Assembly (NCBI GenBank): GCA_002490525.1
Contig: DKUE01000014.1
Coordinates: 9,021 to 59,450, forward strand
DNA length: 50,430 nt
Reading direction: 5' to 3'
Source of the DNA: Ruminococcaceae bacterium UBA7212
GTDB lineage: Bacteria > Bacillota > Clostridia > Oscillospirales > Acutalibacteraceae
The notes beneath the pieces were generated by a model. The model had not been told where the DNA came from and did not search any database. It was given only the letters and a program-made list of their open reading frames with translations. Made by a program: the position numbers and the translations under genes. Positions 6,442-13,789 of the stretch are shown here, piece after piece; the first letter of the stretch is position 1; the number at the start of each line of letters is the position of its first letter.

Positions 6442-7521
6442 ATGGAAATTGCCGATGCCTACAACAAATTGGAAAATTTAGATGAAGAAGAACAAATCGG
6501 CTTTGCCTATTTTCAGAAAACGGGATTATTTTTAGAATATTGGAACCTTTCTTACTTGAAAACGCTGGAAAACCCCTATGACTTTGACGCCTTACTGACA
6601 CAGGCGGCAAAGGATTACAAACAAAAGATAAAAAAACGTCTGGGAAAACAATTTTCCGATGTTTTGGCAGAACAGCTTTTTATTGAGGACAGCACCAATA
6701 CGGAAATTCAGCATCTGCCGCGGTATATTGATATTTTTGCGCACCGACATGACTTTTTTGAAATTGTCTGTACGGTAAAGGGGAAGTGCCTGCATACAGT
6801 CGAAGGAAAAAGCATGTATATGCAGGCAGGCGACATCACGGTCATTCCGCCGAATGTCCGACACTATCTGCGCGGTGAACCGAATTGCGTAACCTTTACC
6901 GTAAAAACGAGAAAATCCACCTTTGACAGTGTGTTTTCTGTTTTAATGCGCAGCGGCACAACGCTTTCCGCCTATTTTGCACAAACCCTGTATTCCAAGC
7001 ATTACCGCAGCTCTCTGACCTTTCACTGCGGGCAGGACGCTTTTTTGCCGGAATTGCTTTTGTATATGTACGCCCAGCAAAACGAGAAAAAACCGCATTA
7101 CAATTATGTACTGGACGGGCTGTTGGCAACGTTTTTCCCGTATTTGGTGCAGAATTATGAAAGTACGATTGAATTCTCAGAAGGCGATAACGCACAAAAT
7201 GAGCGAATGATTGAAATTGAAAGCTATATACGGCAGAATTACCAAACAGCAACTTTGGCGGAAACCGCACGTCGGTTTTATTTAAGTCCCGCATATTTAA
7301 GCACAACCGTCAAAAAGCAAACCGGGTACACATTTTCAGCCATCTTGCGCAGAATTCGTATGGAAAATGCGGCAGAGCTCTTGCAAAACACAGATTTAAA
7401 GGTCGAGCAAATCTGTGAAAATGTCGGCTACAACGATACCACCCAGTTTATTAAAAGCTTTAAAAAGTATTACGGCACAACACCTCTGCGTTTTCGAAAC
7501 GCCTTTGAAGCAGAGCGCTGA
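6442..7521 (+). CDS. AraC-family regulator with cupin domain
   Basis: This full-length regulator has 359 residues. An extra N-terminal helical region (1-90) is followed by a cupin-like sensor domain (about 95-160: HRHDFFEIVCTVKGKCLHTVEGKSMYMQAGDITVIPPNVRHYL). Two C-terminal helix-turn-helix units (TLAETARRFYLSPAYLSTTVKKQTG and LKVEQICENVGYNDTTQFIKSFKKYYG) end in TPLRFR. The cupin usually binds a sugar or similar small molecule. ATG at 6442 follows a GGGGGAA ribosome site. It diverges from the SGNH remnant, a common pairing for carbohydrate-responsive AraC regulators, so the former target may be dead. Confidence 0.9.
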   Translation: MEIADAYNKLENLDEEEQIGFAYFQKTGLFLEYWNLSYLKTLENPYDFDALLTQAAKDYKQKIKKRLGKQFSDVLAEQLFIEDSTNTEIQHLPRYIDIFAHRHDFFEIVCTVKGKCLHTVEGKSMYMQAGDITVIPPNVRHYLRGEPNCVTFTVKTRKSTFDSVFSVLMRSGTTLSAYFAQTLYSKHYRSSLTFHCGQDAFLPELLLYMYAQQNEKKPHYNYVLDGLLATFFPYLVQNYESTIEFSEGDNAQNERMIEIESYIRQNYQTATLAETARRFYLSPAYLSTTVKKQTGYTFSAILRRIRMENAAELLQNTDLKVEQICENVGYNDTTQFIKSFKKYYGTTPLRFRNAFEAER

Positions 7522-7578
7522 TCTAAAAACGAATTGTCCCTTCAGGTCATATATAAGCTAAAAATCGGCAAGAAATCG

Positions 7579-7616
7579 CCGTTTTAGACGAGTGCAAATT
7601 CATGCCGTCCGGCTAA
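7579..7616 (+). repeat. 38-nt interspersed element upstream of the aph-like gene
   Basis: This segment matches 24673-24710 at 31 of 38 positions (CCGTTTTAG.CGAGT.CAAAT core, ending GTCCGGCYAA). In both places it ends exactly 23 nt before a start codon (7640 and 24734). Similarity extends weakly upstream through CAGG..ATATAT. Whether it is a mobile repeat or a cis-regulatory RNA element is open. Confidence 0.6.
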
Positions 7617-7639
7617 AACAGAAACGGAGTTGAAGCAGA

Positions 7640-8434
7640 ATGTATTCCAGCCCCCTTCCGAAAAATATCACAGAAAAAATTGCAGACAAACCATGTGTTT
7701 CCGACACCGTCGGCGAATCAGATTCTACGGTTTTGATTTTCAAGGACTGTGTTTTAAAGATTGAACCAACGAATGAGAATGCCGACCGTGAGTATGCCGC
7801 ATTGCAGTGGCTGCAGACCCGCCTGTCTGTTCCGAAAATACTTGCCTTTGCACAGGAGAACGGACGAAACCTTTTATTGATGTCCAAATTAAACGGCACA
7901 ATGGCATGTGACGCCCTTGCGAAAAACATACCCTACACCGTCCAAGCGCTCGCCGACGGCTTAAAAACACTATGGCATATGGATATATCGGATTGTCCGC
8001 TGTACAGCACGTTAGATATCAGATTGCGGCAGGCAAAGCAGAATATTGAAAACGGTTCGGTAGACACCGAAGATTTTGAGCCGCAAACACTCAGCTCTAA
8101 CGGCTTTTCGGATATACATGCACTTTATGCGTATTTGGTACAAAACCAACCTGCGGCAGATTTAGTTTTCACACACGGCGACTACTGTCTGCCCAATATT
8201 TTTATCGAGGACGGAAAAGCAGTCGGTTTTTTGGATTTGGGCAAAGCAGGCATTGCCGACCGTTGGCAGGATATAGCGCTTTGCGTGCGTTCCCTGGAGC
8301 ACAATATTTGTCATTTTTGCGGTCTGCCGAAATCGGAGTTTTTGCGTGCGAAAGAATTGCTGTACACAAAGCTCGGGATTACGGAAGACCCCGAAAAGCT
8401 GAAATACTATATTCTTTTGGATGAACTGTTTTAA
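7640..8434 (+). CDS. Aminoglycoside 3'-phosphotransferase-like kinase
   Basis: At 264 residues it has the same length as APH(3')-IIIa and ends in the same KYYILLDELF. The catalytic loop HGDYCLPNIF (Asp general base and Asn) and the metal-binding FLDLGKAGIADRWQDIALCVRSL are complete. The N-lobe has the Lys in CVLKIEP and NLLLMSKLNGTM for nucleotide binding. These enzymes transfer phosphate from ATP to the 3'-OH of kanamycin-type aminoglycosides. All key residues are present, so activity is plausible, but resistance cannot be concluded from sequence. It stands alone with no transposon or resistance cluster around it, so it may be an intrinsic chromosomal relative. Confidence 0.88.
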   Translation: MYSSPLPKNITEKIADKPCVSDTVGESDSTVLIFKDCVLKIEPTNENADREYAALQWLQTRLSVPKILAFAQENGRNLLLMSKLNGTMACDALAKNIPYTVQALADGLKTLWHMDISDCPLYSTLDIRLRQAKQNIENGSVDTEDFEPQTLSSNGFSDIHALYAYLVQNQPAADLVFTHGDYCLPNIFIEDGKAVGFLDLGKAGIADRWQDIALCVRSLEHNICHFCGLPKSEFLRAKELLYTKLGITEDPEKLKYYILLDELF

Positions 8435-8473
8435 CGGAACAAATCTGCCGATGGGTAAATTTATAAAAAACAT

Positions 8474-8510
8474 AACCGGCTGATACGAAAGATTTGCGTA
8501 TCAGCCGGTT
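8474..8510. terminator. Bidirectional terminator between aph-like and trmL
   Basis: AACCGGCTGATACG (8474-8487) and CGTATCAGCCGGTT (8497-8510) form a perfect 14-bp stem between convergent genes, with T/A-rich flanks. Confidence 0.85.
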
Positions 8511-8527
8511 TTCGTATTCTGTTTTTT

Positions 8528-9031
8528 TCAGTCATCAAACTCGCGCAAGTGCCCTTCGCACAAAAGTGACGGATACCCCTGCTGGCGCAGCACCTCATAC
8601 ACAGCAACAGCAACCGTATTGGACAAATTCAAGCTGCGTGCGCGCGCATCGTTCAACATAGGCAGACGCGCACAGAATTCCGGATTTTCATGCAGAAGCC
8701 ATTCAGGCAGACCCTTCGTCTCCTTGCCGAAAAACAGATAAACATTTTCCGGATATTGCAAATCCGAATGGATATGCTTGCCCTTTGTGGTAAAGAAGAA
8801 AAAGTTGTCCTCCTGCGGCGTTTTTTCAAGAAATTCCGCCAAAGAATCATAATATGTAATATCCAGCAGATGCCAATAATCCAAACCTGCGCGCTTCAAC
8901 TTACGGTCATCCACTTTAAAACCCATCGGTCCGACCAAATGCAGACGCGCGCCTGTTGCCGCACATGTGCGCGCAATATTCCCCGTGTTCTGCGGAATTT
9001 CAGGCTCCACTAATACAATATTGATTTGCAT
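8528..9031 (-). CDS. trmL: tRNA (cytidine/uridine-34-2'-O)-methyltransferase
   Basis: This 167-residue SPOUT enzyme methylates the 2'-O of the wobble base 34 of tRNA-Leu isoacceptors using SAM. It starts with INIVLVEPEIPQNTGNIARTCAATGA, the signature of the family. The SAM-binding trefoil knot is formed by YLFFGKETKGLPEWLL and LNLSNTVAVAVYEVLRQQG. The ATG at 9031 lies 8 nt from AAGGAAG and is preferred over the upstream GTG. Length and motifs are those of TrmL (YibK/CspR); other SpoU-type methyltransferases are usually longer. It is monocistronic here. Confidence 0.93.
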   Translation of the reverse strand: MQINIVLVEPEIPQNTGNIARTCAATGARLHLVGPMGFKVDDRKLKRAGLDYWHLLDITYYDSLAEFLEKTPQEDNFFFFTTKGKHIHSDLQYPENVYLFFGKETKGLPEWLLHENPEFCARLPMLNDARARSLNLSNTVAVAVYEVLRQQGYPSLLCEGHLREFDD

Positions 9032-9145
9032 ACCGCACACTTCCTTTTATCTGCACTATTGTACGCGATTTTCGAAAAAAAGTAAAGTATCCCCTGAAAA
9101 ATACAGATACCCGCCGGCTTTCTAATCATGTTGTCCGACTCGTTC

Positions 9146-9174
9146 TTGACAGTTTTTACCGCTTTTGATAATAT
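9146..9174 (+). promoter_or_regulatory. Sigma-A-type promoter for the glycosyltransferase pair
   Basis: TTGACA (9146-9151) is 17 nt from TAATAT (9169-9174), about 40 nt before the TTG start at 9215. Confidence 0.7.
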
Positions 9175-9214
9175 TAGTATATAGCATTTTTTGATTTCTT
9201 TGGGGGAACATATT

Positions 9215-10801
9215 TTGCAAAAACTGCAATCCTTTTTGGCGTCCGGTGTACAGGTCGTTTTTTCTTTGCTCTGGGCGGTTGTCGCCTTGCTGATTGTTAC
9301 GAATATCGCAAAAAATTATGTAAATGTCGTAGATTTTTCTATAGTCCGAATTCTTGTATTTTTCCTTTTGCTCTCGGCAATTTCCCTCAGTATATACTTT
9401 TTGGCACAACTGCCGAAGCTGAAAAGCATACTGCAAAAACATCCGATTTGCATGATGAGCATGTGTATGCTCGCCGTACTGGGCGCACAGCTGTTCTTAG
9501 TATATATGACCTATACACCTGTCGGCTGGGATGTCGGCAGTATCATCAGCATTGCCGGAAACCTACATCCGGAGAATACGGAATATTATGACGAATATTT
9601 AACTTGGTATCCGAACAATATCTTAATAACAGCTGTTTTTAAAATTTTCTGCCGTATCATGCAGACTATCGGTATGAATCCGTGGTTGGCATCTGTATGT
9701 TTAAGTGTTTTGGCGGTTGATGCAGGGATTGTTTTCAGCTGTCTGACCGCGAAAAAGGTGTTCGGTCTGAAAACATTTTACTTAACACTTTGGCTCTCTT
9801 TGCTGACCGCCGCTTTTCACCCGACGATTACCATCCCCTACTCCGACACCTTGGCATTTCCGTTTACGGCGGCTTTCCTGTTTTCTGTGGTTGCGGCCGC
9901 CTCTGCAAAACGTCCCGCATGGCGCTGTGTATTTTGTACAGCCGCAGGTCTTTTGTTTATGCTTGGGTATTATATAAAGCCCACCGTAGCAATTGCAGGT
10001 ATTGCTTTGGCGGTCTGGCTCTTTCTGTGTATCCGCAAGCCGTCTAAAAAAGGTGTTTTGCGCACCTGCGGCTGTGCCGCTTTGGCAATCGTCGGTCTGG
10101 CAGTCGGCTGGGGCGTCAATCAGCTTGCCAAGCCTTTGGCATACACACAAATTCCGACTGCTGAACGGCAAGAGGCTTTAGAAGTACCCATGACGCACTT
10201 TTTCATGATGGGCTTAAATGAACGTCAGGAACCGAAATACTACGGGTTCTTTCGGGAAGATGTTCTGAACACACTGGAAATTGAGGGTATAGATGAAAAA
10301 ACCGCCTTTCACAAAGAAGTCATCCGCGAGCGCATGTCACAGTTCGGTATCGGCGGGCTTCTGCAGCACTGGGGCAATAAGCTTGTTTGGGTCACAACCG
10401 ACGGCACCTTCTACTATGGCGGCGAAGGTATCCATCATGCAGGCACTCCGATGGCAGAAGAGGGACTCAGAAACATTTTACAGCAATGGAATTATACCGA
10501 AACTGCGGTTTATCAGAATTATCTCGGCAACGCCATGCAAGCAGTTTGGCTGGGGATTGCCGTTGGCATGTTCCTGCAAATTCTTGCCGTTCGTAACCGA
10601 AAAACACGTTTGCAAACCGCGGTGCTCTTTATTGCACAGCTGACACTGATTGGACTGCTGTTATTCTTAATGCTTTTCGAAGCGCGTTCCAGATATTTAT
10701 TCCTGTATCTGCCCTATTGCTGCACACTGGCTGCCAACGGGTACGCCTCTTTTATCAGCCGTATTGCAAACCGCAAACATACATTACATCAGAAAGGATA
10801 G
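9215..10801 (+). CDS. Polytopic membrane glycosyltransferase (GT39/GT-C-like)
   Basis: This protein of about 528 residues is rich in membrane segments. It has an early acidic loop (TPVGWDVGSIISI, then YYDEYLTWYPNN) resembling the first extracytoplasmic loop of GT-C enzymes, where an Asp acts as base. The C-terminal half has an extracytoplasmic section (about residues 315-435) and further helices. GT-C enzymes transfer a sugar from a polyprenyl-phosphate donor to a cell-surface glycan. The GT2 gene 10 nt downstream would make such a lipid-linked sugar, so they form a natural pair. TTG at 9215 is preferred because GGGGGAA lies 6 nt upstream. The exact family and substrate are unknown. Confidence 0.75.
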   Translation: MQKLQSFLASGVQVVFSLLWAVVALLIVTNIAKNYVNVVDFSIVRILVFFLLLSAISLSIYFLAQLPKLKSILQKHPICMMSMCMLAVLGAQLFLVYMTYTPVGWDVGSIISIAGNLHPENTEYYDEYLTWYPNNILITAVFKIFCRIMQTIGMNPWLASVCLSVLAVDAGIVFSCLTAKKVFGLKTFYLTLWLSLLTAAFHPTITIPYSDTLAFPFTAAFLFSVVAAASAKRPAWRCVFCTAAGLLFMLGYYIKPTVAIAGIALAVWLFLCIRKPSKKGVLRTCGCAALAIVGLAVGWGVNQLAKPLAYTQIPTAERQEALEVPMTHFFMMGLNERQEPKYYGFFREDVLNTLEIEGIDEKTAFHKEVIRERMSQFGIGGLLQHWGNKLVWVTTDGTFYYGGEGIHHAGTPMAEEGLRNILQQWNYTETAVYQNYLGNAMQAVWLGIAVGMFLQILAVRNRKTRLQTAVLFIAQLTLIGLLLFLMLFEARSRYLFLYLPYCCTLAANGYASFISRIANRKHTLHQKG

Positions 10802-10811
10802 GTGTTACGTA

Positions 10812-11782
10812 ATGGACAAGCCGATTTTGTATATTGTTATTCCCTGCTATAATGAAGAGGCCGTTTTGCCCGTAACCAATACGCTGTTTCTCGGAAAGGT
10901 AAACGAGTTGATTGCGGCAGGGGAAATTGCGGAAGAAAGCCGTATTTTATTTGTAGATGACGGTAGCCGCGACAAAACATGGGATATCATTGCACAGCTG
11001 CACGGGCAGGATGTGCATTTTGAAGGGCTGAAGCTCAGCCGCAACCGCGGACATCAAAATGCTTTGCTCGCAGGGCTGATGACCGCGAAGACATACGCAG
11101 ATATAACCATATCCATTGATTGCGACGGGCAGGATGATATTGACGCCATGAACGGCATGCTGCACGAATACAAAGACGGTGCGGATATTGTATACGGCGT
11201 GCGTGCAAACGGGATACCGATACATTTTTCAAGCGTTTTACAGCGGAAAGCTTTTATAAAATCCTTTCCCTGTTCGGTGCGGAGGTCGTGTTTAATCACG
11301 CCGATTACCGCCTTATGAGCCGCCGTGCACTGGAAGGGCTTTCCGAATTCCGCGAGGTCAATCTGTTTTTGCGCGGGCTGATTCCGTTGGTTGGTTTTAA
11401 AAGCTCCAGCGTATATTACGACCGCAAAGAGCGTATCGCAGGCGAAAGCCACTATCCGCTTTCCAAAATGCTGTCCCTGGCATTTAACGGCATTACCAGT
11501 CTGTCGGTACGTCCGCTGAAAATGATTACGGGGCTTGGCTTTTTTATTTCCGTCATCAGTTTTTTGGCTGTAGTTGTCACCGTTATTATCAAGCTGATCG
11601 GCTTCACCGTGCAAGGCTGGACCAGTCTTTTGTGCGCTGTATTTTTACTCGGCGGCATACAGATTTTCTGTCTCGGCGTCATCGGCGAATATATCGGAAA
11701 AATGTATGCGGAAACCAAGGCCCGCCCGCGGTATATTATTGAGAAAGATACCTTGCAAAATCAGGACAAAACAGCAAAATAA
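10812..11782 (+). pseudogene. GtrB/DPM1-like GT2 glycosyltransferase, interrupted by one-base frameshift
   Basis: Two overlapping frames make one polyprenyl-phosphate glycosyltransferase of about 323 residues. The first (10812-11210) has LYIVIPCYNEEAVLP, ILFVDDGSRDKTW and the catalytic IDCDGQDD. The second (from about 11211) continues with FNHADYRLMSRRALEGL and two C-terminal membrane helices. Inserting one C at 11210/11211 (AAC-CGG-GAT) restores NRDTDTFFKRFTAESFYK, exactly the expected family sequence. The enzyme would load a sugar onto undecaprenyl phosphate for the upstream GT39-like protein. The indel may be a real inactivation or a sequencing error. Confidence 0.85.
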
Positions 11783-11862
11783 GCGGTAGGACAAATGATG
11801 CACCGCCGTCCGTGATTGGATTTTTTGCTGTCAATTTACAAAACCCTATTCCAAAAGCAAAA

Positions 11863-11894
11863 GCCCGCTCTGTACAAGCTTGTACAGAGCGGGC
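11863..11894. terminator. Perfect 32-bp palindrome, bidirectional terminator
   Basis: Arms of 16 bp (11863-11878 and 11879-11894, centre AAGCTT) lie between the convergent GT2 and hpf genes, with an A-rich left side and TTATTTT on the right. Confidence 0.75.
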
Positions 11895-11921
11895 AGTTAT
11901 TTTATCGGTATTTTACATACG

Positions 11922-12452
11922 TCAGCTTTCGCCGTCCGGCTCCAGAACGGAATATCCGCCGTCCCTGCGCTGATAAACCACATTGATTTTCTCAGACTCG
12001 GCATTACGGAACATGTAAAAGGTATGTCCGAGCATGTTCATCTGCAAAATCGCCTCTTCCGTGGTCTGCGGCTTCAAAGCAACGGTTTTTGTGCGGACAA
12101 TGTCGAAATCCTGTTCCTCCGCATCGGTCGGTGTGTTAAAAACCTCATCAAAGGAAACCTCGCGGAGTCTGCGTTCCAATTTGGTTTTGTTTTTCCGAAT
12201 CTGGCGAATCAGCGAATCCACGCAGGCGTCCAGTGCATCCTCCAAATCCTGTGCACGCTCCTGTGCACGGAACAAAAACCCGCCCTTTTGCAGAGTGATT
12301 TCTACAATTTTAACATTTTTCTCCACCGTGGCGGTAATTTTTGCCGCCGCGTCTGCGCCGAAAAATTTTTCGACCTTTTGCAGTTTCATTTCGGCATGCG
12401 CTTTAAAGGACTCTCTGGGTGTGCATTTTCTGCCAACGATGGTAATGTTCAT
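11922..12452 (-). CDS. hpf: Ribosome hibernation promoting factor, long form
   Basis: This 176-residue protein has an N-terminal S30AE/YfiA domain (MNITIVGRKCTPRESFKAHAEMKLQKVEKFF, residues 1-95) and a C-terminal dimerisation domain (INVVYQRRDGGYSVLEPDG) joined by a charged linker. Long HPF pairs 70S ribosomes into inactive 100S dimers when growth stops. ATG at 12452 is chosen because AAGGAG lies 8 nt upstream; the longer open frame has no support. The gene is monocistronic, flanked by terminators. Family assignment is secure. Confidence 0.95.
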   Translation of the reverse strand: MNITIVGRKCTPRESFKAHAEMKLQKVEKFFGADAAAKITATVEKNVKIVEITLQKGGFLFRAQERAQDLEDALDACVDSLIRQIRKNKTKLERRLREVSFDEVFNTPTDAEEQDFDIVRTKTVALKPQTTEEAILQMNMLGHTFYMFRNAESEKINVVYQRRDGGYSVLEPDGES

Positions 12453-12616
12453 ACATACATCTCCTTGCATTTTATATATGCAAAAGCATCTCTGCTCTTG
12501 TTTACAATTACAGTTTACCATATTTTGTTTAAAAAATAAAGATGATTTTTAAAATTTTTATTAATTTTGTATATCACCTTATTCCTAAAACGGATTCCTG
12601 CATCTGCAAGCAAAAA

Positions 12617-12651
12617 AACAAGACAACGGCAGGCTTTGCCGTTGTCTTGTT
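12617..12651. terminator. Terminator of the zinc-ribbon gene
   Basis: A 15-bp stem (12617-12631 with 12637-12651, loop of 5) is followed on the minus strand by a T-run. It sits between the zinc-ribbon gene and the hpf promoter region. Confidence 0.8.
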
Positions 12652-12715
12652 TTTATACATGAACTTGTCAGGACCACATTACTGTACCGAGCATTGCAAA
12701 GAAAAGAAAACCAAG

Positions 12716-13090
12716 CTAAATCAAAAACGGAAACAACATTACTAAAAGAAAAATCAGCCAAAGCAAAACGGCAACCCCAATACTGACTGCAATTGAAATC
12801 ACCGACATATTTAAGCACTGTTTTGCGGCGACCGGTTTTTTGTCTTTGTCCAGGCAGTACAGAATAATACCGGCAATCGGCACGAAAAAGCACAACACCT
12901 TAAGAAGTGTCTCGGCTTCTTCATACGAAACCGGCGGGAAATACGGTGCAGGTGCATACCCATACGGCGGCATCTGCTGTTCCGCACCCTGCGGCGGCAT
13001 CTGCGCCGCTGTCAGCAAGGGCGCACCGCAATGCGGACAAAATTCTTCTGCCTCAGATGCGATGGGCACACCGCAATAACTGCAAAACAT
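12716..13090 (-). CDS. Zinc-ribbon membrane protein, paralogue 1
   Basis: This 124-residue protein has an N-terminal zinc ribbon (MFCSYCG and FCPHCGAPLL: two CxxC pairs). A Pro/Tyr/Gln-rich linker follows (about residues 30-60), then two hydrophobic segments separated by a charged loop (LDKDKKPVAAKQCLNMSVISI). It resembles the downstream-encoded neighbour (13175-13561) throughout. The start at MFCSYCG is chosen by analogy with that paralogue; the ribosome site is weak. The ribbon faces the cytoplasm by the positive-inside rule. The function of such zinc-ribbon/two-helix proteins is not established. Confidence 0.8.
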   Translation of the reverse strand: MFCSYCGVPIASEAEEFCPHCGAPLLTAAQMPPQGAEQQMPPYGYAPAPYFPPVSYEEAETLLKVLCFFVPIAGIILYCLDKDKKPVAAKQCLNMSVISIAVSIGVAVLLWLIFLLVMLFPFLI

Positions 13091-13174
13091 AACAATTGCC
13101 ATTCGGTACAAAAATAGGCAAAAACAGTTGTTTGTGCGCTGTACCGTTCCTTTCTTTATATGCTTCGAAACAAA

Positions 13175-13561
13175 TTAATACATAGTTGACCCTATCATCG
13201 CAAATACAACACCGTAGAACAGTACAACGACCACCGTATTCACAATGATACTGATGACAGAAGCCTTTAAGCACTGCTTTGCGTAAACGGGCTTTTCATC
13301 CTTCTTTACGAAATACAGAATGATACCGACAATCGGAATAAACCAGCATACAAACCGAAGCCCCAAGGATGCGGGTTCCTGCGAAACAGGCGGCATGCCG
13401 TAAGGCGGCTGGGGTGCACCGTAAGACGGCTGTGCAGGATACGGCTGCTGTGCATAAGGCTGTGCCGGTTCGATAGGTGCATTTGCCTCTACGGGCGTAT
13501 TGCAGTTCGGGCAAAACTGCATGCCGTCATTCAGTTCCTGCCCACAATTTTTACAAAACAT
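13175..13561 (-). CDS. Zinc-ribbon membrane protein, paralogue 2
   Basis: This 128-residue protein starts MFCKNCGQELNDGMQFCPNCN, a four-Cys zinc ribbon. A repeat-like linker with several QPY/QPPYG units follows, then two membrane helices around KKDEKPVYAKQCLKASVISI. The same cysteine spacing and loop are found in the gene at 12716-13090, so the two arose by tandem duplication. ATG follows GGGGGATATTCACT. Both are transcribed on the minus strand, 84 nt apart. The role is unknown; similar linkers occur in bacterial membrane proteins of the DUF4870/TM2 type. Confidence 0.82.
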   Translation of the reverse strand: MFCKNCGQELNDGMQFCPNCNTPVEANAPIEPAQPYAQQPYPAQPSYGAPQPPYGMPPVSQEPASLGLRFVCWFIPIVGIILYFVKKDEKPVYAKQCLKASVISIIVNTVVVVLFYGVVFAMIGSTMY

Positions 13562-13715
13562 AGTGAATATCCCCCTAATTCAGTTTATAAAGCAAAAACC
13601 GCCGTTTGACTGCAAGGCTTTTACTTTGAAATTATCTTACCATAGCCCCCCTGAAAAATCAATCCTATGTCCGAAAATTTATTTGCAAATGTGCAAATAC
13701 GGACAGTATCTTAGA

Positions 13716-13744
13716 TTGACTGCGTTCGGTTGGCATGGTACAAT
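13716..13744 (+). promoter_or_regulatory. Promoter of the beta-galactosidase gene
   Basis: TTGACT (13716-13721) is 17 nt from TACAAT (13739-13744), about 45 nt before the ATG at 13790. Confidence 0.75.
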
Positions 13745-13789
13745 GTTTATAAATCCCCAATGAAGTTATACGCAGACAGGAGAAGTGTT

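Noticed and set aside
11922..12552. Long plus-strand open frames opposite hpf
   Set aside because: They are antisense to a strongly conserved gene and have no ribosome sites.
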